DNA from: Mycobacterium sp. 852014-50255_SCH5639931
Lineage (GTDB): Bacteria; Actinomycetota; Actinomycetes; Mycobacteriales; Mycobacteriaceae
DNA length: 64,000 nt
Direction: 5' to 3'
NCBI RefSeq assembly: GCF_001665605.1
Contig: NZ_LZSV01000017.1
Location: 186,001-250,000 of the forward strand
A program made the translations under genes and the position numbers. Shown in pieces: positions 43,630 to 54,772 of the stretch (position 1 is its first letter; every line of letters starts with the position of its first letter). A model generated the notes under the pieces. The model was not told the origin of the DNA. It was given only the letters and a program-made list of their open reading frames with translations, and did no database searches.

Positions 43630-44391
43630 TTACGGCGCGAGCCTCACCCTGCCCGGCGGCGTGGGCGGCGTGGGCGGTGACTCCGGACCAGTGCCGGGAG
43701 GGCCGCCAGGCGCAGGAGCAGCAGGCGCCTCCTGTTGCGGTCCCGGTTGCGGTTCCTGCGCCGGGGGTGGTGGTTGTTGCCGTGGAGACGGCGTCGCGAC
43801 CGGCGCGGGTGGCGTCAGGATCTGGGCTGTCGGCGGCGGCGGTGGCGGAAGTTGCGGTGGGTCCGGCTGGCCGGTTTCCCCCAAGGGGACCATGCGCACT
43901 GTCGATTGGGGCTCCCGAAGGTCGCTCCACGAACTGGCGGCGATGTACGGATTCGAGGTGCTCCGCGGCGTCGACTCGCTCGATCCGGGCACGGGATTCG
44001 CCATGGCCTGAAGGGAAGCAATCTTCGGTTGATCGTTGGGACAGTAGGCCTCGACTGCGGCGGAGATGAAGCGGGCAATGGTGCGGTTGACGCGGTCGGG
44101 AGGGTATTGGCCGCCACCGGAGTTGGCATTGAACGCCCGTTCCTTCATGTCGGCGACCACGCCGTCCACGGGCATTCCGCCATCGAGTTGGCGACAAATT
44201 CTGTGGGCTGTGGCGATGAGGCTCGGGACGTTCTCGAGCGCAGGGATTCCTTTCTGGTCGAGCAGCGCCACAAACTGATCGTCGGGGTTGGGGTCGGCCG
44301 CCGCTGCGCCGTGGGGCAGCATCGCGACGCCGGTCAGTACCACGATGGCCGTAACCAGTGCGCGGGCGTGGTTAGTGGTACGGGTGAGCAT
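43630..44391 (-). CDS. secreted DUF732 protein with a proline-rich tail
   Basis: 253 residues. A cleavable signal peptide (ALVTAIVVLTGVAMLPHGAA) is followed by a DUF732 domain of about 100 residues (DPNPDDQFVALLDQKGIP, three cysteines in all). The last 100 residues are rich in Pro, Gln and Ala, often seen in wall-spanning mycobacterial proteins. Function unknown. It occupies the site of mmpL5-mmpS5-Rv0678 in M. tuberculosis. The ATG at 44391 is chosen for the best signal peptide; in-frame ATGs at 44421 and 44445 are alternatives. Confidence 0.8.
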   Translation of the reverse strand: MLTRTTNHARALVTAIVVLTGVAMLPHGAAAADPNPDDQFVALLDQKGIPALENVPSLIATAHRICRQLDGGMPVDGVVADMKERAFNANSGGGQYPPDRVNRTIARFISAAVEAYCPNDQPKIASLQAMANPVPGSSESTPRSTSNPYIAASSWSDLREPQSTVRMVPLGETGQPDPPQLPPPPPPTAQILTPPAPVATPSPRQQPPPPAQEPQPGPQQEAPAAPAPGGPPGTGPESPPTPPTPPGRVRLAP

Positions 44392-44584
44392 GGCTGGATT
44401 CCGTTCTGCTGGCAGAATCATATGCCCCGGATCTGCCCGCGGCACCTCGGCGGCGCGGCGTGCGGGTCAAACACCGCACGGCCGCAGAAGTAGCGGTGCC
44501 ATTCGCCCCGGCCGCAACGCATCGGGGTATGAAAGTCGTTGTGGCGCAATGGCAACCTGCGTGCGCAAGCTACCTGATTGCCGG

Positions 44585-45070
44585 CTAGCCGCCCTTGGTG
44601 ATGGTGTTGCCCGAACCCAGGTTGTCGACCTTGGGCTCACCGTCTTTGTAGGTGATGGTGTTGTTCAACCCGACCACGCTGATGCGGGTGTCCACCTTGT
44701 CCAGCGTGATCTTGTTGTCCGTGCCGCCAACGGTCACCGTCGCGCAGCTGCCGGTGACCGTCAGGGTGTTGTTGGAACCGCCCACGTTCAGCGACTTGCC
44801 GCTGGCGCAGTCAAGCGTCGCGGTGGTGCCCATCGATCCGTAGTTGAGCGTGTTGCCGATCTCGACCGACGCGGTGGTGCTCGCCCCGCTCGACCCCGTG
44901 GTGGGGGTCGCCCCGGCGCTCGTCGTCGTCGTGCTGCTCTTCGTTGTGGTCGTGGAACCGGCGGGCGGGTTGGCCGTCGAACTGCAACCGGCGATCAACA
45001 CGGCCGCGACGGCCGGCACCACGGTGAGCGCGGTCAGCCCCGAGGGGCGGGCAAAGATGTGGGCGGACAT
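44585..45070 (-). CDS. DUF3060 lipoprotein (Rv0679c-like)
   Basis: 161 residues. The signal peptide ends in lipobox LIAGC. A Thr/Ser-rich linker follows (TTTTKSSTTTTSAGATPT), then a DUF3060 domain built from repeated turns of the type GSNNTLTV, GTDNKITL, GLNNTITY, GSGNTIT. These suggest a small right-handed beta-helix. It is probably anchored at the outer membrane-proximal face; function unknown, though the M. tuberculosis counterpart has been studied as a surface antigen. The ATG has GAGAGAC upstream. Confidence 0.88.
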   Translation of the reverse strand: MSAHIFARPSGLTALTVVPAVAAVLIAGCSSTANPPAGSTTTTKSSTTTTSAGATPTTGSSGASTTASVEIGNTLNYGSMGTTATLDCASGKSLNVGGSNNTLTVTGSCATVTVGGTDNKITLDKVDTRISVVGLNNTITYKDGEPKVDNLGSGNTITKGG

Positions 45071-45131
45071 TGTCTCTCGATTCCCCTCGATTTGGATGGC
45101 CTCAGGTTTGGATGGCGGTGTGGTGTCGGGC

Positions 45132-45500
45132 TCAGCCGGGCACCTGCTGGAGCCGGTTGGTCATGCCCAGCTCGCGGCCGCGGTCCCAGAGGAACGGCGC
45201 GCCGTTGTGGTAGAACACCGTCTGGTCGTAGCCGTAGACGGTGATGTCGTGTGAGACGGAGTCGGCGACGACGGTGTTCGACGAGCCCATCACCGTCACC
45301 GCGTAACAGTTGCCGAGCGCGGTGACGTTATTGAAGGAGCCGTTGACCAGCAGCGTGGCGTCGTTGCAGTCCAGCGTTTGCTGGATGCCCTGTCCGATGA
45401 CATGGGTGTCGCCGTTTTTCGCGTGGGCCGCGGGAGCGGGGATTGCGGCGACGGTGATGACACAGGTTGCCAGCGACCCGGCGACGGTTGTCCAGTTCAC
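45132..45500 (-). CDS. secreted DUF3060 protein (Rv0680c-like)
   Basis: 122 residues. A signal peptide (SLATCVITVAAIPAPAAHA) is followed by a DUF3060 domain with LDCNDATLLVNGSFNNVTAL, GSSNTVVADSV and GYDQTVFYHNG. It is a paralogue of the downstream lipoprotein but lacks a lipobox, so it should be released. The GTG at 45500 is selected because AGAGGGGG lies at proper spacing; an upstream in-frame ATG would place a charged stretch before the signal peptide. It is divergent from the TetR gene. Confidence 0.85.
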   Translation of the reverse strand: MNWTTVAGSLATCVITVAAIPAPAAHAKNGDTHVIGQGIQQTLDCNDATLLVNGSFNNVTALGNCYAVTVMGSSNTVVADSVSHDITVYGYDQTVFYHNGAPFLWDRGRELGMTNRLQQVPG

Positions 45501-45585
45501 TGCGGGCCCCCTCTTTGACGGGTGGATCTGCTCGATGAGATTACGTCCATCCGGTCGTGGCTGAAACGGTTTCGCGGTCGGCGTC

Positions 45586-45602
45586 AACTAGAGTCATTAG
45601 TT
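45586..45602. promoter_or_regulatory. candidate TetR operator in the divergent region
   Basis: Inverted repeat AACTA (45586-45590), seven bases, TAGTT (45598-45602), between the DUF3060 gene (-) and the TetR gene (+). The arms are short, so the call is tentative. Confidence 0.3.
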
Positions 45603-45637
45603 AAGCACCACGATCATCCCAAGCGAAGGGCCCCGCC

Positions 45638-46270
45638 ATGGCAGCTCAGCCGGAAACGCCGTCGGCGGCCGGGCGCCCGCGCGCGGGACGAACCGGCTCG
45701 CGCCCGGCAAAGCTGAGCCGCGAAGGCATCATCGACGGCGCGCTCACCTTCCTGGACCGGGAGGGCTGGGACGCCCTCACCATCAACGCGCTGGCGATGC
45801 AGCTGGGCACGAAGGGGCCGTCGCTGTACAACCACGTGGACAGCCTGGAGGACCTGCGCCGCGCGGTGCGGATTCGCGTCATCGACGACATCATCACGAT
45901 GCTGAACAGGGTCGGCGAGGGCCGCGCCCGCGACGACGCGGTGCTGGTCATGGCGGGCGCCTACCGCAGCTACGCCCATCACCACCCCGGCCGGTACTCG
46001 GCGTTCACCCGGATGCCGCTGGGTGGTGACGACCCCGAGTACACGGCGGCGACCCGAGGCGCCGCCGCGCCGGTGATCTCGGTGCTGTCCTCCTACGGTC
46101 TCGACGGCGAAGAGGCGTTCCACGCGGCCCTGGAGTTCTGGTCCGCGCTGCACGGCTTCGTGCTGCTGGAAATGACCGGTGTCATGGACGACATCGACAC
46201 CGACGCGCTGTTCTCGGACATGGTGCTGCGGCTGGCGGCAGGTCTGGAACGGCGCGTCGCGCACGGTTAA
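45638..46270 (+). CDS. TetR-family regulator (Rv0681-like)
   Basis: 210 residues. N-terminal helix-turn-helix (SREGIIDGALTFLDREGW; ALAMQLGTKGPSLYNHVDSL), then a TetR_C-type helical domain (FWSALHGFVLLEMTGVMDD). It is divergent from the DUF3060 pair, which it may control together with itself. The conserved place next to rpsL is shared with M. tuberculosis. AAGGG precedes the ATG. Confidence 0.9.
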   Translation: MAAQPETPSAAGRPRAGRTGSRPAKLSREGIIDGALTFLDREGWDALTINALAMQLGTKGPSLYNHVDSLEDLRRAVRIRVIDDIITMLNRVGEGRARDDAVLVMAGAYRSYAHHHPGRYSAFTRMPLGGDDPEYTAATRGAAAPVISVLSSYGLDGEEAFHAALEFWSALHGFVLLEMTGVMDDIDTDALFSDMVLRLAAGLERRVAHG

Positions 46271-46278
46271 CCGCCGCT

Positions 46279-46308
46279 TTGACCTGCAAGACCGGCGGCG
46301 GGTATTGT
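46279..46308 (+). promoter_or_regulatory. promoter of the str operon (rpsL-rpsG-fusA-tuf)
   Basis: TTGACC (46279-46284), an 18-base spacer and TATTGT (46303-46308), immediately after the TetR stop. It is the best consensus promoter in the window and predicts a leader of about 200 nt before rpsL. I see no other gene in this 244-base gap. Confidence 0.6.
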
Positions 46309-46514
46309 GGAGGCTCGTGCCTGGCGGCTTACGGCGCCTAACCGTAAGGAAGTGGATGCCGGGCAAATTCGCATGTCCACGATGCATCGGATCTTCTCCG
46401 GTGCGCAGCGCGTGCGACACACCCGGCCGCGGGGTAGTGCGGCCGGACATAACTGCAGTACGAAGACTTGAGAACAGCCGACAGACGCACAACACGAACA
46501 CAGAAAGCCGGTAG

Positions 46515-46889
46515 ATGCCAACGATTCAGCAGCTGGTCCGCAAGGGTCGCCGCGACAAGATCGCCAAGGTCAAGACCGCGGCCCTGAAGGGCAGCCCGCA
46601 GCGCCGTGGCGTATGCACTCGCGTGTACACCACCACCCCGAAGAAGCCGAACTCGGCGCTTCGGAAGGTTGCGCGCGTGAAGCTGACGAGCCAGGTCGAG
46701 GTCACCGCCTACATCCCGGGCGAGGGCCACAACCTGCAGGAGCACTCGATGGTGCTGGTACGTGGTGGCCGAGTCAAGGACCTGCCCGGTGTGCGGTACA
46801 AGATCATCCGCGGCTCGCTCGACACCCAGGGGGTCAAGAACCGCAAGCAGGCCCGCAGCCGTTACGGCGCGAAGAAGGAGAAGAGCTGA
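46515..46889 (+). CDS. rpsL: 30S ribosomal protein S12
   Basis: 124 residues. S12 is part of the decoding centre. Lys43 and Lys88, the residues whose change gives streptomycin resistance, are wild type ([20 protein letters not shown]). Sequence almost identical to M. tuberculosis S12. Its stop overlaps the rpsG ATG by one base (TGATG). Confidence 0.98.
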
Positions 46890-47359
46890 TGCCGCGCAAA
46901 GGGCCCGCGCCGAAGCGTCCGTTGGTCAACGACCCCGTCTACGGGTCGCAACTGGTCACCCAGCTGGTGAACAAAGTTCTCCTGCAGGGGAAGAAATCGC
47001 TGGCCGAGCGCATTGTTTATGGTGCGCTCGAGAACGCCCGGGACAAGACGGGCACCGATCCCGTGATCACGCTCAAGCGCGCTCTCGACAACGTCAAGCC
47101 CGCGCTGGAGGTGCGCAGTCGCCGGGTCGGCGGTGCGACCTACCAGGTGCCGGTCGAGGTCCGTCCGGACCGGTCCACCACGCTCGCGCTGCGCTGGCTT
47201 GTCAGCTTCTCGCGGCAACGCCGGGAGAAGACGATGGTCGAGCGGCTGGCGAACGAGATCCTGGACGCCAGCAACGGCCTGGGGGCCTCCGTCAAGCGGC
47301 GTGAGGACACCCACAAGATGGCCGAGGCCAACCGCGCGTTTGCGCATTATCGCTGGTGA
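46889..47359 (+). CDS. rpsG: 30S ribosomal protein S7
   Basis: 156 residues. S7 nucleates assembly of the 30S head and contacts E-site tRNA. Blocks [38 protein letters not shown] and the C-terminal [13 protein letters not shown] are typical. It is translationally coupled to rpsL by a one-base overlap, with fusA 70 bases downstream. Confidence 0.98.
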   Translation: MPRKGPAPKRPLVNDPVYGSQLVTQLVNKVLLQGKKSLAERIVYGALENARDKTGTDPVITLKRALDNVKPALEVRSRRVGGATYQVPVEVRPDRSTTLALRWLVSFSRQRREKTMVERLANEILDASNGLGASVKRREDTHKMAEANRAFAHYRW

Positions 47360-47429
47360 CAGCTTCCGGCGATGATGCCGGCGGCTAAATAGACAGCAAC
47401 CAAGCAATCGAAAGAGTGGGAAGACTTCT

Positions 47430-49535
47430 GTGGCACAGAAGGACGTGCTGACCGACCTCACCAAGGTCCGCAACATCGGCATCATGGCGCACATCGACGC
47501 CGGCAAGACGACGACGACGGAGCGCATCCTCTACTACACCGGTATCAGCTACAAGATCGGTGAGGTCCACGATGGCGCCGCCACCATGGACTGGATGGAG
47601 CAGGAGCAGGAGCGGGGAATCACCATCACCTCCGCGGCCACCACCTGCTTCTGGAACGACAACCAGATCAACATCATCGACACCCCCGGGCACGTCGACT
47701 TCACCGTCGAGGTGGAGCGCAGCCTGCGCGTGCTCGACGGTGCCGTCGCCGTCTTCGACGGCAAGGAGGGCGTCGAGCCGCAGTCCGAGCAGGTGTGGCG
47801 CCAGGCCGACAAGTACGACGTGCCGCGGATCTGCTTCGTCAACAAGATGGACAAGATCGGCGCCGACTTCTACTTCTCGGTGCGCACGATGGAAGAGCGC
47901 TTGGGCGCCAACGTCATCCCGATCCAGCTGCCCGTCGGCTCGGAAGGTGACTTCGAGGGCGTCGTCGACCTGGTCGAGATGAAGGCCAAGGTGTGGAGCG
48001 CCGAGGCCAAGCTCGGCGAGAAGTACGACGTCGTCGACATCCCGGCCGACCTGCAGGAGAAGGCCGACGAGTACCGCACCAAGCTGCTCGAGGCCGTCGC
48101 GGAAACCGATGAGGCGCTGCTGGAGAAGTACGTCGGTGGCGAAGCGCTCACCGTCGACGAGATCAAGGGTGCGCTGCGCAAGCTCACCATCAACTCCGAG
48201 GCCTACCTCGTGCTGTGCGGCAGCGCGTTCAAGAACAAGGGCGTGCAGCCCATGCTGGACGCGGTCATCGACTACCTGCCTTCGCCGCTGGACGTGCCGC
48301 CTGCCGTCGGGCACGCGCCGGGCAAGGAGGACGTTGAGATCACGCGGAAGCCGTCGACCGACGAGCCGTTCTCCGCGCTGGCGTTCAAGGTCGCGACGCA
48401 CCCGTTCTTCGGCAAGCTGACCTACGTCCGGGTGTACTCGGGCAAGGTCGACTCCGGCAGCCAGGTCATCAACGCCACCAAGGGCAAGAAGGAGCGGCTG
48501 GGCAAGCTGTTCCAGATGCACTCCAACAAGGAGAACCCGGTGGAGACCGCCTCGGCGGGGCACATCTACGCGGTGATCGGCCTGAAGGACACCACCACCG
48601 GTGACACCCTGAGCGACCCGAACGACCAGATCGTGCTGGAGTCGATGACCTTCCCCGACCCGGTCATCGAGGTGGCCATCGAGCCGAAGACCAAGAGCGA
48701 CCAGGAGAAGCTGAGCCTGTCGATCCAGAAGCTCGCCGAGGAGGACCCGACCTTCAAGGTCCACCAGGACTCGGAGACCGGTCAGACCGTGATCGGTGGC
48801 ATGGGCGAGTTGCACCTGGACATCCTGGTCGACCGCATGCGCCGCGAGTTCAAGGTCGAGGCCAACGTCGGCAAGCCGCAGGTCGCCTACAAGGAGACCA
48901 TCAAGCGGGCCGTGGACAAGGTCGAGTTCACCCACAAGAAGCAGACCGGCGGTTCCGGCCAGTTCGCGAAGGTGCTGATCAGCCTCGAGCCGTTCCACGG
49001 CGAGGATGGCGCCACCTACGAGTTCGAGAACAAGGTCACAGGTGGCCGCATCCCGCGTGAGTACATCCCTTCGGTGGACGCCGGTGCGCAGGACGCCATG
49101 CAGTACGGCGTGCTGGCCGGCTACCCGCTGGTGAACTTGAAGGTCACCCTGCTCGACGGCGCCTTCCACGAGGTGGACTCGTCGGAGATGGCGTTCAAGA
49201 TCGCCGGTTCCCAGGTGCTGAAGAAGGCTGCGCAGCAAGCCCAGCCGGTGATCCTGGAACCGATCATGGCCGTCGAGGTCACCACGCCCGAGGACTACAT
49301 GGGCGACGTGATCGGCGACTTGAACTCCCGCCGTGGCCAGATCCAGGCCATGGAGGAGCGGAGCGGTGCACGCGTCGTCAAGGCGCACGTGCCGCTGTCG
49401 GAGATGTTCGGCTACGTCGGCGACCTGAGGTCCAAGACCCAAGGCCGGGCGAACTACTCCATGGTGTTCGACTCGTACGCCGAAGTGCCGGCGAACGTGT
49501 CGAAGGAGATCATCGCGAAGGCGACGGGTCAGTAA
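47430..49535 (+). CDS. fusA: elongation factor G
   Basis: 701 residues, full-length five-domain translocase. G motifs: [13 protein letters not shown] (G1), [11 protein letters not shown] (G2), DTPGHVDF (G3) and NKMDKIGAD (G4). The domain IV-V blocks [19 protein letters not shown] and [14 protein letters not shown] C-terminus are conserved. It drives ribosomal translocation and, with RRF, recycling. GTG start. Confidence 0.98.
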   Translation: MAQKDVLTDLTKVRNIGIMAHIDAGKTTTTERILYYTGISYKIGEVHDGAATMDWMEQEQERGITITSAATTCFWNDNQINIIDTPGHVDFTVEVERSLRVLDGAVAVFDGKEGVEPQSEQVWRQADKYDVPRICFVNKMDKIGADFYFSVRTMEERLGANVIPIQLPVGSEGDFEGVVDLVEMKAKVWSAEAKLGEKYDVVDIPADLQEKADEYRTKLLEAVAETDEALLEKYVGGEALTVDEIKGALRKLTINSEAYLVLCGSAFKNKGVQPMLDAVIDYLPSPLDVPPAVGHAPGKEDVEITRKPSTDEPFSALAFKVATHPFFGKLTYVRVYSGKVDSGSQVINATKGKKERLGKLFQMHSNKENPVETASAGHIYAVIGLKDTTTGDTLSDPNDQIVLESMTFPDPVIEVAIEPKTKSDQEKLSLSIQKLAEEDPTFKVHQDSETGQTVIGGMGELHLDILVDRMRREFKVEANVGKPQVAYKETIKRAVDKVEFTHKKQTGGSGQFAKVLISLEPFHGEDGATYEFENKVTGGRIPREYIPSVDAGAQDAMQYGVLAGYPLVNLKVTLLDGAFHEVDSSEMAFKIAGSQVLKKAAQQAQPVILEPIMAVEVTTPEDYMGDVIGDLNSRRGQIQAMEERSGARVVKAHVPLSEMFGYVGDLRSKTQGRANYSMVFDSYAEVPANVSKEIIAKATGQ

Positions 49536-49644
49536 ATATCGCCTCGGAGTAATCTTGCCGGGTCATTGCAAAGCCTTGGGCGCGGCACAACTGAAAACAC
49601 CAACACTGCTTTAACGAGCACCAACAGTCCAGGAGGACAACGAA

Positions 49645-50835
<1,191 letters not shown>

Positions 50836-50851
50836 GTCCAGTTCGCCGTAG

Positions 50852-50883
50852 AGCCCGGATCGTCGATTTCGGCGGTCCGGGCT
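50852..50883 (+). terminator. hairpin terminator after tuf
   Basis: AGCCCGGA (50852-50859) pairs with TCCGGGCT (50876-50883), 16-base loop, followed by a short TT tract, 17 bases after the tuf stop. Confidence 0.65.
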
Positions 50884-50967
50884 TTACGCGTTTTCCGGGC
50901 CGGATGTTGACGATTCCGCTACGATTCCGGGACAAGGGAGTCGGGGGAAGATGGCCGGGAGGTTCGG

Positions 50968-51720
50968 ATGTCCTTCGTATTCGCGACGCCCGAGTACGTC
51001 GCCGCCGCGGCGTCGGATTTAGCCAGGATCGGCTGGACGATCACGTCGGCGAACTCGATGGCGCTGGGGCCGACGTCGAGCGTGCTTGCCCCGGGTGCCG
51101 ACGAGGTGTCGACCGGTATCGCGACGCTGTTCGACGCGCATTCTCAGGTCTACCAGGCGCTCAGCGCTCAGGCCGCCGTGTTTCACAACCAGTTCGTGCA
51201 GCTGATGAACGGCGGCGCGGCGCACTATCTCGCCACCGAGGCCGCCAACACCACGCCCCTGCAGTCCGCGGCGGCCCCCGCGTCGATGGCGGCGCAGCTG
51301 CCTGCGGTGACAGCCGCGGGCGGTTCGGCGCCGGGTGTGCCGGCGGGACCCCTGATGTCGGCGGTCGGGCCGGCCTCGGCGATCGCCGGTGCGCAGGCAC
51401 CGGCCAGCCCGACGGTGGCCGCGGCCACCACGGGGCCGGCCGCGGTGGCCCCGGCCACCACATCGGCGACGCCGGTGCGGATGGTGACCCCCGCCTATAC
51501 CCCGGCCACCACGCAGCCCGCGGCGCCGGCCCCGGCGCCGGTCAATCCGCTCGCGTCGACGCCGGCGCAGGTGGAGACACCGCAGGCCGCCGCGGCCCCG
51601 GCGATGCCGGTATCGACCGGCACGCCGGTCAAGATGGTGTCGGCCCATTCGCCCGCCGCGCCGACGTCGGCGGAGTCTTCTGCGCGCCCCGCGCCGGCAC
51701 TGATACCCAAGGTGGACTGA
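50968..51720 (+). CDS. PE-family protein, orphan
   Basis: 250 residues. The N-terminal PE domain (about 1-95) is a helical hairpin beginning MSFVFATPEYVAAAASDLAR and ending with the ESX secretion signal YxxxD/E as YLATE (residues 87-91). The remaining 150 residues are a low-complexity Ala/Pro/Thr/Val-rich tail with no PGRS repeats. No PPE or ESX gene lies nearby, so it needs a partner encoded elsewhere. Probably exported to the cell surface; function unknown. GGGAGG precedes the ATG. Confidence 0.9.
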   Translation: MSFVFATPEYVAAAASDLARIGWTITSANSMALGPTSSVLAPGADEVSTGIATLFDAHSQVYQALSAQAAVFHNQFVQLMNGGAAHYLATEAANTTPLQSAAAPASMAAQLPAVTAAGGSAPGVPAGPLMSAVGPASAIAGAQAPASPTVAAATTGPAAVAPATTSATPVRMVTPAYTPATTQPAAPAPAPVNPLASTPAQVETPQAAAAPAMPVSTGTPVKMVSAHSPAAPTSAESSARPAPALIPKVD

Positions 51721-51809
51721 CGCCGGGCCGGTTTGCGTTTATGGCGCGCGCGGGGACATCGCGACAGCTAACCTGACACGAAAATCCCAGCAAGGGTAAG
51801 GAGACGCTC

Positions 51810-52649
51810 GTGTTGGCGCGCTATCTGAAGGCACAGTTGGTGGTTTTGCTGTGCGGCGGCCTGGTCGGGCCGATTTTCCTGATCGTCTACTTCACCCTCG
51901 GCCTGGGCAGCCTGCTGCAGTGGATGTTCTACGTCGGCCTGCTCATCACGGTGGCCGACGTGCTCATCGCGCTCGCGCTGGCCAACTACGGAGCGAAGTC
52001 CTCGGCCAAGACGGCGGAGCTCGAACAGAACGGGGTGCTGGCGCTCGCCCAAATCACCGGCGTCACCGAGACGGGGACGTGGATCAACAACCAGCAGGTG
52101 GTGAAGGTGAACCTGCACATCTCCGGGCCGGGTTTTCTGCCGTTCGACAGCGAAGACCGGGTGATCGCGAGCGTGACCCGGCTCGGCAACCTGAGCGCCC
52201 GCAAGGTGGTGGTGCTGGTCAACCCCAACACCAACGAGTACCGAATCGACTGGGAGCGAAGCGCGTTGGTCAACGGTCTGGTGCCGGCGCAGTTCACCGT
52301 GGCCGAGGACAACAGGACCTACGACCTGAGCGGGCAGGCCGGCCCGTTGATGGAGATCCTGCAGATTCTCAAGGCCAACAACGTTCCGCTCAACCGGATG
52401 GTCGACATCCGGTCGAACCCGGGGCTGCGCCAGCAGGTCCAGGCGGTGGTGCGCCGCGCGGCCGAACAACAGGCGCCGGCCGCGCAGGCCGCCCAGCCAG
52501 CCGCTGCCGCGGGCCCGGCACCGGTGGTGACGCCCCCGCAGCCGTCGATCGCTCAGCGGCTTCAGGAGCTCGAGACGTTGCGCGCCAGTGGCGCGCTGAC
52601 CGACCAGGAGTACAACAGCCGGCGGGCCCAGATCATCTCCGAAATCTGA
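51810..52649 (+). CDS. membrane protein with C-terminal SHOCT domain
   Basis: 279 residues. Two transmembrane segments near residues 10-32 and 37-60, then a soluble beta-rich region (VKVNLHISGPGFLPFDSED), an Ala/Pro linker and a C-terminal SHOCT motif (RLQELETLRASGALTDQEYN). SHOCT domains often act in oligomerisation. Its place between tuf and the SDR matches Rv0686, which is annotated as a membrane protein. GTG start with AAGGAG upstream. Function unknown. Confidence 0.8.
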   Translation: MLARYLKAQLVVLLCGGLVGPIFLIVYFTLGLGSLLQWMFYVGLLITVADVLIALALANYGAKSSAKTAELEQNGVLALAQITGVTETGTWINNQQVVKVNLHISGPGFLPFDSEDRVIASVTRLGNLSARKVVVLVNPNTNEYRIDWERSALVNGLVPAQFTVAEDNRTYDLSGQAGPLMEILQILKANNVPLNRMVDIRSNPGLRQQVQAVVRRAAEQQAPAAQAAQPAAAAGPAPVVTPPQPSIAQRLQELETLRASGALTDQEYNSRRAQIISEI

Positions 52650-52662
52650 TCGGCGGGCGAGT

Positions 52663-52676
52663 TAGAACAGGTTTCA
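52663..52676 (+). promoter_or_regulatory. KstR-like operator
   Basis: TAGAACAGGTTTCA fits the KstR consensus TnnAACnnGTTnnA exactly. It covers the -35 region of the promoter whose -10 is at 52687-52692, a good place for repression. The M. tuberculosis counterpart Rv0687 is, as I recall, a KstR-regulon gene. Confidence 0.65.
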
Positions 52677-52686
52677 GTTTCGCTGC

Positions 52687-53526
<840 letters not shown>

Positions 53527-53551
53527 CCAGCGATCGTGGTATGAACTCCAC

Positions 53552-54727
53552 GTGACCGCTAGCAAAGGAATTGTGATCGTCGGTGGTGGTCTGGCCGCTG
53601 CCCGGACCGCCGAGCAACTGCGCCGATCCGAGTACGCCGGCCGCGTCACGATCATCAGCGACGAGGTGCACGTGCCCTACGATCGCCCGCCGCTGTCAAA
53701 AGAGGTGCTGCGCAAAGAGGTCGACGACGTGGCCCTCAAACCGCGCGAGTGGTACGACGAGAACGACATCACCCTGCGGCTCGGTGCGGCGGCAACCAGC
53801 CTGGACACCGGAGCCCAGACGGTGACGCTGGCCGACGGGTCCGTGATCGGCTACGACGAACTCGTCATCGCGACCGGCTTGGTGCCGCGACGCATCCCGA
53901 CGCTGCCCGATCTAGCGGGCATCCGGGTGCTGCGCACCTTCGACGAGAGCATGGCGCTGCGTGAGCATGCCTCCGCGTGCCAGCGTGCCGTCGTCGTCGG
54001 CGCCGGCTTCATCGGCTGTGAGGTGGCGGCCAGCCTACGCAGCCTCGGGGTGGGCGTCGTGTTGGTTGAGCCGCAGCCGACGCCCCTGGCGTCGGTGCTC
54101 GGCGAGCGGATCGGCGAGCTGGTCGCGCGCCTGCACCGCGCGGAGGGGGTCGACGTGCGCCTCGGTGTCGGGGTGGCCGAAGTGCGCGGCGACGAGCGGG
54201 TGGACACCGTAATGCTGACCGACGGCACCGAGCTCGCCGCGGACCTGGTGGTCGTCGGCATCGGATCCCACCCCGCCACGGGCTGGCTCGAGGGCAGCGG
54301 CATCTACGTCGACAACGGCGTGCTCTGCGACGAGGCCGGACGGACCAGCGCGCCGAACGTGTGGGCGCTCGGTGACGTCGCCTCCTGGCGCGACGCGACG
54401 GGACATCAAGCGCGCGTGGAACATTGGAGCAACGTCGCTGACCAGACCCGCGTGGTGGTGCCCGCGATGCTGGGGCAGGAAGTCTCGTCGGCCGTGGTCG
54501 TTCCGTACTTCTGGAGCGACCAGTACGACGTCAAGATCCAATGCCTCGGAGAGCCCGAAGCCACCGACACCGTCCACCTCGTCGAAGACGACGGCCGCAA
54601 GTTCCTGGCCTATTACGAGCGCGACGGGGTGCTGGTCGGGGTGGTGGGCGGCGGGATGCCCGGCAAGGTCATGAAGGTGCGCGCCAAGATCGCAGCCGGC
54701 GCGCCCATCGCGGATGTGCTGGGCTGA
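53552..54727 (+). CDS. FAD-dependent ferredoxin/rubredoxin-type reductase (Rv0688-like)
   Basis: 391 residues. Two dinucleotide-binding motifs: IVGGGLAAARTAEQLRR for FAD and VVGAGFIGCEVAASL for NAD(P)H. Also typical are VPYDRPPLSKEVLR and the FAD-contacting VWALGDVASWRD. It resembles putidaredoxin/rhodocoxin reductases that feed electrons to ferredoxins for P450s. No ferredoxin or P450 lies in the window. It follows the SDR gene and is probably in the same KstR-controlled unit. Confidence 0.92.
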   Translation: MTASKGIVIVGGGLAAARTAEQLRRSEYAGRVTIISDEVHVPYDRPPLSKEVLRKEVDDVALKPREWYDENDITLRLGAAATSLDTGAQTVTLADGSVIGYDELVIATGLVPRRIPTLPDLAGIRVLRTFDESMALREHASACQRAVVVGAGFIGCEVAASLRSLGVGVVLVEPQPTPLASVLGERIGELVARLHRAEGVDVRLGVGVAEVRGDERVDTVMLTDGTELAADLVVVGIGSHPATGWLEGSGIYVDNGVLCDEAGRTSAPNVWALGDVASWRDATGHQARVEHWSNVADQTRVVVPAMLGQEVSSAVVVPYFWSDQYDVKIQCLGEPEATDTVHLVEDDGRKFLAYYERDGVLVGVVGGGMPGKVMKVRAKIAAGAPIADVLG

Positions 54728-54772
54728 CTCCGGCGGAAGCAGCTGCGCCCCAGCAGTTTTCGTGTCCAGAGC

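Noticed and set aside
47385..49442. 685-codon minus-strand frame opposite fusA
   Set aside because: Shadow of a highly conserved elongation factor gene; no domain and no start signals.
53540..53545. TATGAA six bases before the GTG of the ferredoxin reductase as a leaderless -10
   Set aside because: It lacks the conserved final T, and the gene is most simply expressed from the promoter of the preceding SDR gene.
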